A DNA stretch of 7,344 nt. Source: JBCDCU01 sp039180865. GTDB taxonomy: Bacteria; Pseudomonadota; Alphaproteobacteria; Rhizobiales; JACESI01. This document shows, in pieces, positions 1-6,061 of this stretch; the stretch's first letter is position 1, and each line of letters opens with the position of its first letter. The position numbers were made by a program, and so were the translations under genes. The stretch is from positions 1 to 7,344 of the forward strand of contig JBCDCZ010000226.1 of the NCBI GenBank assembly GCA_039180865.1. The letters run 5' to 3'. A model generated the notes under the pieces. The model searched no databases. It was not told the origin of the DNA and saw only the letters and a list, made by a program, of their open reading frames with translations.

Positions 1-537
1 GCCAAGGCCGAGGAAAATCTCGTTCATGTAGAGTTCGAGGATCTTCTCCTTGGAGTAGGCCTGTTCGATCCTCAGTGCGAGAAGAAGCTCTTGAACCTTG
101 CGTTCGATCTTCTGCTCATTTGTCAGGAGAAAGTTTTTCGCGACCTGCTGAGTGATGGTCGATGCGCCCACCAATCGCCGATTGTTTCCGCTGAGTTTGT
201 TTTCGACGTTGACCACAACAGCGCGGGCAATACCCATCAAGTCAACACCGCGATGGGTGTAAAAATTCTTGTCCTCCGCTGAGAGGAAAGCGGCTTTCAG
301 GAGATCCGGGATCGCCGGGCTTGGCAGAAAGAGCCGTCGCTGCGTCGCATATTCCGCCATCAGAGCGCCATCGGACGCGTGAATGCGCGTCATCACCGGC
401 GGCTCATATTGGCTCAGAACTTCGTAATCCGGCAGATCCTGTGCCTGGACATTCAGATACCAAGCGACAAGGCCTGCGACGCCAACAAAGGCTACAGCTC
501 CCAGTCCAAAAAGATATCCAAAAAAGCGTATGAACAT
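1..537 (-). CDS. mrcA: Penicillin-binding protein 1A (class A PBP), N-terminal part, cut by window edge
   Basis: This is the 5' end (179 codons) of a bifunctional inner-membrane peptidoglycan synthase that polymerises lipid II and cross-links stem peptides. A single hydrophobic anchor lies at about residues 5-28, followed by the start of the GT51 glycosyltransferase domain. The family motifs are readable in order: ED at 88-89 within EDKNFYTHRG (E88 is the expected catalytic glutamate), GASTITQQ at 124-131, RKVQE at 146-150, and KEKILELYMN at 163-172. The transpeptidase domain lies outside the window; full-length relatives are usually around 800 residues. The ATG at 535-537 follows an AGGAG five bases upstream and starts just before the membrane anchor, as expected. 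The gene lies downstream of amiC on the same strand but 338 bp away, so it probably has its own promoter. Family assignment is secure; the 1A subclass rests on the N-terminal sequence only. Confidence 0.95.
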   Translation of the reverse strand, partial: MFIRFFGYLFGLGAVAFVGVAGLVAWYLNVQAQDLPDYEVLSQYEPPVMTRIHASDGALMAEYATQRRLFLPSPAIPDLLKAAFLSAEDKNFYTHRGVDLMGIARAVVVNVENKLSGNNRRLVGASTITQQVAKNFLLTNEQKIERKVQELLLALRIEQAYSKEKILELYMNEIFLGLG

Positions 538-875
538 TCAGTCTCCTGTCCGCGGGTTACCGACCCTTATCCTGCAGCCTTTGACGCAAACGCCAGAGGC
601 CACAACACATCAAACTCAGGCGTAACACGCTCCCCTTAGCTGAATAAATCGCCCCGTAATTGCTTGCAACCCTGATGACCGGCAGAAGAAACCGGTAATG
701 CCTATAAAAACAAGCTCGAAATAAGGCGGAAATATGACTTGCGTCATGCTCCGCGTCGTCCAAACGCGTCTTCTGCTGATGGTTGCCAGCATAAGACGTG
801 CGCATACAAAAGTCGTTATCACATATTCGCGTAGTCCGTCTTCTTCACATTTCGTATCTGTTGTCGTCACTGTTT
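538..875. other. Intergenic region between amiC and mrcA, no gene seen
   Basis: These 338 bp lie between the amiC stop and the mrcA start, both on the minus strand. Open frames here on either strand lack a ribosome binding site or overlap the flanking genes, and I do not believe them. Two short perfect inverted repeats are present: ACCGG/CCGGT at 678-682 and 692-696, and ATGAC/GTCAT at 734-738 and 743-747. Neither is followed by a T-run on the strand that amiC is read from, so no classical terminator is visible. The gap is long enough for a separate mrcA promoter. The nearest sigma-70-like pair I found on the minus strand (TTGCAA, 17 bases, TATTCA) is too weak to annotate. Confidence 0.6.
543..547 (-). 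promoter_or_regulatory. Shine-Dalgarno of mrcA
   Basis: AGGAG is read on the minus strand, with a five-base spacer to the ATG at 537. It supports that start codon, which is also the one that puts the membrane anchor at the extreme N-terminus. Confidence 0.75.
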
Positions 876-2198
876 TCACGGCTGTCCTCCGATTCTTGTT
901 AACCGGGGAGCGAGAAACTGGGCGATCGTCTTGGCCATCACCTCCGCTGTCTGTGAGCGCCAGGCTTCCGATTCGATCTGCGCCACGTCGTGTTTGTTAG
1001 ACAAGTAACCAAGTTCAATAAGGGCAGATGGTATCTCCGGCGCTTTTAGAACCTTGAAGGCTCCTGTCTGGTGGGGGCGTTTAAAGAACCGGATCTGTGA
1101 TTTGAGGCTTGAGATCAGGTGCTGCGCGAAACGATCCGATTTGATCGCCGTGTCGCGTTGCGAAAGGTCTGCGAGTATGTCGATAACGGCCTCGGGTGCA
1201 TCCTTCAGCGTATAGCCACCGATAAATTCGGATTGGTTTTCCTGTTCGGCCAAAACGCGGGCTAGCGCGTTTGAGGCCCGTGCCGATAGTGTATAGACCG
1301 TCGCACCGCGAACTTCCGGATGCTGCGGCAACGAATCAGCATGGATCGAAACGAAGAGATCAGCCTGGAACTTGCTGGCGATCGTAACCCGTTCGGAAAG
1401 GCGCAAAAAGTCGTCACCATAACGGGTCATCTTGATCTCGAATTGCCCGGTTTCAGCAAGGGCTGCGCGCAGCTTCTTCGCAAAATCAAGGACAACTGTT
1501 TTTTCGATGATATCGGGCCTTCCGACCGCAGTGGCTCCCCCGTCTATGCCGCCATGTCCTGGGTCTATGACGATTCGCGGTAGTCGTGCCGAAAGCCGGT
1601 CGCCCTTTTCGGCGCGTGCGGTTTCCAAGCTCGTTTTTTCATCGCTTTGAGAGGCGGCCTCTCTGCCAGAGGTTTCGTCTGTCTGCGGCTGCACATGGGC
1701 CGTTTTCTTCGCCAATGCGCCATGAAAAGCTTGCTCATCAACGACCTCGAGATCGACGACGAGGCGAACGCCCCTGCCCTCGCTACGGGCAATTGTGAAA
1801 GACCGCTTCAGAAGGATTGGTTTCTCCGTCGATAGGACCAGCCGGGCTCGACCGTCATCGAGATGACCAAAACGGATTGCGTCGATAACGCCAGGCTCGC
1901 CCCGCACCCCGTCGCTTGAAAGATCGATCCTACTTTGCGGGAGATCGATGACCATCCGGTAAGGCGCGTCTCTAATCCCCGCTTCCAATGTGACAAAGGT
2001 CTCCATATCGAAAACAAGGCGAACACCCTCATTGTCACCCGATATCAAAATCGCGGAGACTGTGTTCGATGCGTTCTGGTCGAGTGGGCTGTCGCTTGTT
2101 CGAGCGTTAGCCTGTGCCATCAGCACGCACATCGAAATCGCCACCAATGCGATGATCCAGCTTGGAGGATTAGCCACAGATTTAAGCCGTCTTCTCAT
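876..2198 (-). CDS. amiC: N-acetylmuramoyl-L-alanine amidase, AMIN plus Amidase_3 domains
   Basis: This is a complete 440-residue periplasmic zinc amidase that cleaves the bond between N-acetylmuramic acid and the stem peptide; the family splits septal peptidoglycan during cell separation. Residues 1-32 form a signal peptide with an arginine-rich N-region, a hydrophobic core at about 14-29, and a likely cut after ANA (30-32). Residues about 46-150 fit an AMIN domain, which targets peptidoglycan or the septum. A polar, low-complexity linker at about 155-206 leads to Amidase_3 at about 208-431. Expected zinc ligands are H215 (DPGHGG), E232 (EKTVVLD) and H286 (SIHADS); the catalytic glutamate is E395 (SALIELGYLSN). 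The segment at about 312-375, including ILADLSQRDTAIKSDRFA, matches the position of the regulatory helical insert that makes AmiB/AmiC enzymes depend on LytM activators; that dependence is inferred here. The ATG at 2198 lacks a strong Shine-Dalgarno, but the signal peptide supports it. The gene is divergent from rne. Confidence 0.95.
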   Translation of the reverse strand: MRRRLKSVANPPSWIIALVAISMCVLMAQANARTSDSPLDQNASNTVSAILISGDNEGVRLVFDMETFVTLEAGIRDAPYRMVIDLPQSRIDLSSDGVRGEPGVIDAIRFGHLDDGRARLVLSTEKPILLKRSFTIARSEGRGVRLVVDLEVVDEQAFHGALAKKTAHVQPQTDETSGREAASQSDEKTSLETARAEKGDRLSARLPRIVIDPGHGGIDGGATAVGRPDIIEKTVVLDFAKKLRAALAETGQFEIKMTRYGDDFLRLSERVTIASKFQADLFVSIHADSLPQHPEVRGATVYTLSARASNALARVLAEQENQSEFIGGYTLKDAPEAVIDILADLSQRDTAIKSDRFAQHLISSLKSQIRFFKRPHQTGAFKVLKAPEIPSALIELGYLSNKHDVAQIESEAWRSQTAEVMAKTIAQFLAPRLTRIGGQP

Positions 2199-2235
2199 AA
2201 ACCAAGATGCTCGACTGGACCCAATTCGTGCGCAA

Positions 2236-2250
2236 CGGGACAGCGTCCCG
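2236..2250 (-). promoter_or_regulatory. Perfect 6-bp hairpin in the amiC leader
   Basis: On the plus strand this reads CGGGAC, AGC, GTCCCG, a six-pair GC-rich stem with a three-base loop. It ends 37 bases before the amiC start. In an amiC transcript it would fold as a compact 5'-leader hairpin; as DNA it could be a small operator. There is no T-run after it on either strand, so it is not a classical terminator. Function unknown. Confidence 0.35.
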
Positions 2251-2545
2251 ATGACTGCGGCAATTGTCCCACCGTCTTACCCCAAAGGAGACGCAACCTG
2301 CGCTAGGTAGCATTTTTCCCGAGTTATGGTGAATAAATAATGAAACGTAACGCCACGGGATTGAACGACTTGTTTTCCTGAAAAATCAGTCCTACAGATA
2401 AGTATAGGTGATTTGTGCGCAGTCTATCGCGGTATAGAGCTACGCCCGAGGAACCGCAACGCTGACACGTAGGACGCGCAATTAGGCCGCTCATTCCTGT
2501 AGCCACCCAGAACGGGCCAATCTCAGGGATATTTGGACGGCAGGG

Positions 2546-2562
2546 TTCATCAAGGTGATGAA
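2546..2562. promoter_or_regulatory. 7-bp inverted repeat with 3-base spacer upstream of rne
   Basis: TTCATCA, AGG, TGATGAA forms a perfect seven-pair inverted repeat, which two G-T pairs could extend in RNA. A second one, AACGG, TTTG, CCGTT, follows at 2576-2589. The AT-rich 7-3-7 arm could be a transcription-factor operator or an RNA stem-loop. It lies about 440 bp before the rne start, and no known regulator consensus was recognised. Confidence 0.3.
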
Positions 2563-2664
2563 TTAGATCGCGCCTAACGGTTTGCCGTTTCGTTTCTCGC
2601 GTATTCTTTCCGCGAACAGTGCTGGGATATTCGGACCTTGTGTCATCGGATGTCGCGCTTTGTT

Positions 2665-2732
2665 GGGCAGGCTGTGCCGCACAGACACCTCATGGCAGTA
2701 CGACTGCCCCAGATTTCACCGGGCGAAGGCCC
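2665..2732 (+). ncRNA. Cluster of adjacent hairpins in the putative rne leader, with two competing folds
   Basis: Three small hairpins can form in succession: CTGTG/CACAG around CCG (2672-2684), GGCAGT/ACTGCC around ACG (2694-2708), and GGGC/GCCC around GAAG (2721-2732). The strand CTGCCC at 2704-2709 can instead pair with GGGCAG at 2665-2670, which would enclose the first hairpin and break the second. The region lies about 270-340 bp upstream of rne. It could be part of a structured rne 5' leader or a separate small RNA. Transcription is not shown by the sequence. Confidence 0.3.
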
Positions 2733-2967
2733 ATTATAGGTAAATGCAGTGCTTGACGGCGCGTTCCATACCACTTTTCCGAGAGCCGCAGAATTAGGTG
2801 CTGGCCAGCGTCATCACGGCGCGCCCTCATCCATCATGAAAGCCATTCCGAGGTCAGCCCCATCGGGCATCGGCACGGTCGTCAAGCGAACAAACACCGA
2901 GCTAACACGCATCAACTGCCGGGGATTTTTCCGATACCGGTCTGTTTTCGCGCATCATTCAAAGATG

Positions 2968-2992
2968 TCGCGAGAAATGCGTTTGCTCGCGG
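2968..2992 (+). promoter_or_regulatory. Stem-loop abutting the rne Shine-Dalgarno
   Basis: CGCGAG (2969-2974) pairs perfectly with CTCGCG (2986-2991). The stem can continue inward as AAA/TTT (2975-2977 with 2982-2984) around a TGCG loop, leaving one bulged G at 2985. An outer U-G pair (2968/2992) is also possible. The 3' arm contains the first one or two G bases of the GGAGAG ribosome binding site. The following stretch up to the ATG is AU-rich and likely single-stranded, the type of sequence RNase E cuts. Folding could limit ribosome access or present a cleavage site, giving feedback control of rne; this role is inferred. Confidence 0.5.
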
Positions 2993-2996
2993 AGAG
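2991..2996 (+). promoter_or_regulatory. Shine-Dalgarno of rne
   Basis: GGAGAG sits eight bases before the ATG at 3005. It supports the start, as does the N-terminal alignment with other RNase E proteins (MLIDA near residue 5). Its first base or two are also part of the stem-loop at 2968-2992. Confidence 0.75.
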
Positions 2997-3004
2997 AAAT
3001 TTTA

Positions 3005-6000
3005 ATGGACAACAAAATGCTCATCGACGCCAACCACCCGGAGGAAACCCGGGTCGTGGTTGTGCGTGGCAATCGGGTCGAAGAATTTGACTTTGAAGCG
3101 GAGAACAAGAAACAGCTAAGGGGTAATATCTATCTTGCAAAGGTAACCAGGGTCGAGCCTTCCCTCCAGGCCGCCTTTGTCGACTATGGCGGCAATCGCC
3201 ACGGCTTCCTAGCTTTCTCCGAAATTCACCCCGACTATTACCAAATCCCCGTCGCCGATCGTCAAGCGCTTCTTGAGGAAGAAGCGGAGGCGAATAAACG
3301 CGAAGATGCCGATGACGCGGAGGACGATCCGAAACCTAAAACCCGGCGTAAACGCTCCAAAGTCGCGAAAGCCGAGAACAACTCCGACGACGTCATCAAA
3401 TCCGATCCATCAGATGATCCTGATAAGTCCAGTAATGACGAAGACAAGCTGGAAGTGTCGTCTGATGAGGGCGACAACGATGATGTCGACGCTGTGGCTG
3501 AGGAGGCACCGGAAGCCGACGCTTCTGAAACTCAAGCAGTAACCAGTGAGTCCGATGCGGCGTCTGACGAAGATGAAGCAGACAGCGGCGCGGAGCCAGC
3601 CGGTGAAGAGATCGAAGCCGCAGCAGAGACCAGTGACGATGATCCGGACGCTCCGTCTGACGTCGAGGTCGCATCCGAGCCGGCAGAAGCGGACTCTGAG
3701 GAAGCTCCTGAGCTCTCTGCTGATGCCGAAAACAAAGATGCCGACAACGAAGATGCCGACTCTGTTGAGGTAAAAGAAGAGCCGCGCGGGCGCGGACGCC
3801 GTCGTACAAAGGCACAAAAAGCGAAAGATGCTGCGGCGTCCGACGAGTCTGCAGATGGGGACGCCGATAACGACAGCAACGGCGACGAAAACGGCGAAGA
3901 CGAAGAAGAGACGATTGAATCGGTCGGATCGGGCGATGCCCTGGAAGAAGTGCCCGAACGCCGGTCACGGTCCCGCGCCAAAACTTACAAGATCCAGGAA
4001 GTCATCAAGCGCCGCCAGATCATTCTCGTTCAGGTTGTTAAAGAGGAGCGCGGTAACAAAGGCGCTGCGCTTACAACCTATTTGTCCCTTGCTGGCCGCT
4101 ATTCAGTCCTGATGCCGAACACCGATCGCGGTGGCGGGATCTCACGCAAGATTACAAATCAGACCGACCGCAAGAGGCTTCGTACCATCGCATCCGACCT
4201 GGACGTTCCGGAAGGTATGGGCGTTATTCTTCGCACGGCTGGTGCGAGCCGGACGAAAACCGAGATCAAGCGCGACTTTGAATATTTGATGCGGCTTTGG
4301 GAAAACGTTCGGGATTTCACACTGAAATCGTCCGCGCCAAAACTCGTCTATGAAGAAGGTAGCCTCCTGAAGCGATCGATCCGCGATCTCTATAACAAGG
4401 ATATCAAGCAGGTTCTTGTCGCGGGCGACGATGGATATCGCGAGGCGAAGGACTTCATGCGTATGCTTATGCCGAGCCATGCGAAGAATGTTCAACCTTA
4501 CAAGGATCCGAGCCCGATCTTCGCACGGTACGGCGTTGAAGCTCAGCTGGACGCTATGTTCTCGCCGGAAGTGACGCTGAAATCAGGCGGCTACATCGTC
4601 ATCAATCAGACGGAAGCTCTGGTATCGATCGACGTAAATTCGGGCCGTTCCACCCGCGAAAGGTCAATCGAAGGCACCGCGCTTTCAACCAATCTCGAAG
4701 CCGCAGAAGAAGTGGCCCGGCAATTGCGATTGAGGGACCTTGCCGGACTTGTCGTCATCGACTTCATCGATATGGAGGAGAAACGCAACAATCGGGCCGT
4801 GGAACGCAAACTCAAGGAATGCCTGAAATCAGACCGCGCCCGTATTCAGGTCGGGCGTATTTCGCATTTCGGTCTTCTTGAAATGTCCAGGCAGCGTATT
4901 CGGACAGGCGTTCTTGAAAGCACGATGGAAGTGTGCCCGCATTGCCAGGGAACAGGCTATGTGCGCGCTCCTGCATCGGTCGCCCTTTATGTGCTGAGAG
5001 CCATCGAAGATTACCTCATCAAGGGGTCGAAAAACCATATTATCGTTCGCACGCGCACGGCGGTTGCCCTTTACGTTCTCAATCAGAAGCGCGCAAACCT
5101 CTCTGAACTGGAGGCCCGGTTTGGCCTCACAATCACCATCGAGGCTGATGAAACGATCGGTGGCGATTACTGTCAGATTGTGCGGGGTGAACGGGCGGAA
5201 AATGCCAAGCCGCAACAAATGGTGACACCGGAAACGGTAGACCTGGAAGCGGAGCTGGCACGCGACGAAGAACTCGATGCTGCGGCGGAAGCGGCAGAGC
5301 AAGAACTCATCGCAAGCGAAGAGGAAGAAGAGGCGCAACAGCGGCGCGGGAAACGCCGTCGGCGTCGCAGACGGTCCGATGAGGATGCTGATGTGGAAGC
5401 GGCTTCTTCAGATGGGGACGATGACGAAGTATCGGCATCCGGTGAGGAAACGGATGAGGATGGACCGCGTAAGAAAAGGCGCAGGCGCGGGCGGCGCGGT
5501 GGACGTAGGAATCGCGACCGGGAAGCAAACGGCAATGGAGACGTTGAGGCGGCACAATCTGCTGACGACGATGGTGCGGAGTCCACGCCGGTTTCCGATG
5601 GTGAAGACGCTGCCCCTGACGATGATACTTCTGAAGAGCTGGAGCCAGTAGAAGCTGCCGCGACGTCCGATAGTGACGATGCGTCCGAGGCCGAAGTGAG
5701 TGCGGCGAGCGATGAAGCATCGCCTTCCGAAGAAGAATCGGAACCGTTAGAGGCGATTGGTCAGGCGGAAGCGGAGGCCGTTTCGGCAACAGATGAAGAC
5801 CAACAAACCGATACGCCGGTTGACGTTGTTGAAGAAGAGGTTTCCTCTACTGCCGAAGGCGCCACCTCTAATCGAAGTGCAAACGGTCAATCAGCGCCCG
5901 CAAATGGCAGCGCTGAAGAGGCAGTCACATCCGATGCCGAGAAAAGCGAGCCCGATCCTGACAAACCAGCCCGCGGTGGATGGTGGCAGCGTCGCTCGTT

Positions 6001-6007
6001 CTTCTGA
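3005..6007 (+). CDS. rne: Ribonuclease E, degradosome endoribonuclease and scaffold
   Basis: This complete 1000-residue protein is the RNase E/G-family endonuclease that starts decay of most mRNAs and processes rRNA and tRNA precursors. The S1 domain begins at about residue 36 (RGNIYLAKVTRVEPSLQAAF) and resumes at about 328. It is split by a roughly 240-residue acidic, disordered insertion with basic patches near 110-122, 260-275 and 319-326. The 5'-sensor motif RTAG is at 410-413. Expected catalytic metal ligands are D543 (IDVNSGR, with N545) and D586 (VIDFIDM), spaced 43 apart as in E. coli. The zinc-link CPHC uses C644 and C647 for tetramer assembly. From about 738 the tail is disordered: an acidic helix at 745-778, arginine-rich RNA-binding blocks at 779-790 and 822-839, acidic stretches, and a conserved end with GWW at 992-994, the PNPase-docking motif described for Caulobacter. 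No amphipathic membrane-targeting helix is evident. The start matches E. coli RNase E residue 1. Confidence 0.98.
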   Translation: MDNKMLIDANHPEETRVVVVRGNRVEEFDFEAENKKQLRGNIYLAKVTRVEPSLQAAFVDYGGNRHGFLAFSEIHPDYYQIPVADRQALLEEEAEANKREDADDAEDDPKPKTRRKRSKVAKAENNSDDVIKSDPSDDPDKSSNDEDKLEVSSDEGDNDDVDAVAEEAPEADASETQAVTSESDAASDEDEADSGAEPAGEEIEAAAETSDDDPDAPSDVEVASEPAEADSEEAPELSADAENKDADNEDADSVEVKEEPRGRGRRRTKAQKAKDAAASDESADGDADNDSNGDENGEDEEETIESVGSGDALEEVPERRSRSRAKTYKIQEVIKRRQIILVQVVKEERGNKGAALTTYLSLAGRYSVLMPNTDRGGGISRKITNQTDRKRLRTIASDLDVPEGMGVILRTAGASRTKTEIKRDFEYLMRLWENVRDFTLKSSAPKLVYEEGSLLKRSIRDLYNKDIKQVLVAGDDGYREAKDFMRMLMPSHAKNVQPYKDPSPIFARYGVEAQLDAMFSPEVTLKSGGYIVINQTEALVSIDVNSGRSTRERSIEGTALSTNLEAAEEVARQLRLRDLAGLVVIDFIDMEEKRNNRAVERKLKECLKSDRARIQVGRISHFGLLEMSRQRIRTGVLESTMEVCPHCQGTGYVRAPASVALYVLRAIEDYLIKGSKNHIIVRTRTAVALYVLNQKRANLSELEARFGLTITIEADETIGGDYCQIVRGERAENAKPQQMVTPETVDLEAELARDEELDAAAEAAEQELIASEEEEEAQQRRGKRRRRRRRSDEDADVEAASSDGDDDEVSASGEETDEDGPRKKRRRRGRRGGRRNRDREANGNGDVEAAQSADDDGAESTPVSDGEDAAPDDDTSEELEPVEAAATSDSDDASEAEVSAASDEASPSEEESEPLEAIGQAEAEAVSATDEDQQTDTPVDVVEEEVSSTAEGATSNRSANGQSAPANGSAEEAVTSDAEKSEPDPDKPARGGWWQRRSFF
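3719..3763 (+). repeat. Three-copy degenerate 15-bp tandem repeat inside rne
   Basis: Three in-frame units, GCTGATGCCGAAAAC, AAAGATGCCGACAAC and GAAGATGCCGACTCT, encode ADAEN, KDADN and EDADS (residues 239-253) in the S1-domain insertion. They share the core GATGCCGA. This suggests recent growth of the acidic insertion by replication slippage. Confidence 0.65.
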
Positions 6008-6008
6008 T

Positions 6009-6061
6009 CACGCGGTTTCGTCGAAACGTAGTGTCATCTGCCGAGGGCTAGAGGCTCGGCA
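6009..6061. terminator. Two hairpins at the convergent rne/aminotransferase junction, possible bidirectional terminator
   Basis: The 40-bp gap between the two convergent stop codons contains GTTTC/GAAAC around GTC (6015-6027), with possible outer CAC/GTG pairing at 6009-6011 and 6031-6033. A second stem, TGCCGAG/CTCGGCA (6039-6045 with 6055-6061), covers the last codons of the aminotransferase gene. Neither is followed by a clear T-run on either strand, so intrinsic termination is uncertain. The stems may instead protect the 3' ends of both transcripts. Confidence 0.35.

Larger units (their letters stand above)
2199..3004. other. Long divergent intergenic region between amiC and rne, rich in inverted repeats
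   Basis: These 806 bp hold the control regions of both amiC (leftward) and rne (rightward). No protein-coding gene is supported: the open frames present overlap amiC or rne or lack a ribosome binding site. It contains a series of short perfect inverted repeats, listed separately, at 2236-2250, 2546-2562, 2576-2589, 2672-2684, 2694-2708, 2721-2732 and 2968-2991, plus a 10-bp palindrome (GCTGGCCAGC) at 2800-2809. No convincing -35/-10 pair could be fixed for either gene. A CTTGAC at 2752-2757 resembles a -35 box but has no acceptable -10 at the right distance. No tRNA-like or tmRNA-like structure was seen. A long structured rne leader is a reasonable inference, because RNase E mRNA leaders mediate autoregulation in enterobacteria. 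Confidence 0.6.

Noticed and set aside
678..696. ACCGG/CCGGT hairpin as an amiC terminator
   Set aside because: Only five pairs with a nine-base loop and no T-run downstream on the minus strand.
1935..2310. Plus-strand open frames over the start of amiC
   Set aside because: They overlap the well-supported amiC signal peptide and AMIN region on the other strand and show no domain.
2323..2350. Minus-strand promoter for amiC (TTACGT, 16 bases, CATAAC)
   Set aside because: The -35 element matches the consensus at only two positions; not distinguishable from background.
2324..2506. 60-codon minus-strand frame upstream of amiC
   Set aside because: GTG start without a Shine-Dalgarno and no recognisable motif; considered chance.
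2752..2780. CTTGAC as the -35 box of an rne promoter
   Set aside because: No acceptable -10 sequence lies 16-18 bases downstream.
2800..2809. 10-bp palindrome GCTGGCCAGC as an operator
   Set aside because: Short GC-rich palindrome with no second copy nearby and no known regulator consensus; may be chance.
2749..3090. 113-codon plus-strand frame starting with GTG before rne
   Set aside because: It overlaps the rne start in another frame, has no ribosome binding site at its start, and its product resembles no family.
3396..3981. Long open frames on the minus strand opposite the acidic RNase E insertion
   Set aside because: They are mirror images of repetitive Asp/Glu/Ser/Ala codons, give low-complexity Ser- or Arg/His-rich products, and lie wholly inside rne.
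5173..5789. Minus-strand open frames opposite the RNase E tail
   Set aside because: Same compositional artefact: antisense of acidic and arginine-rich codons, with no recognisable domain.
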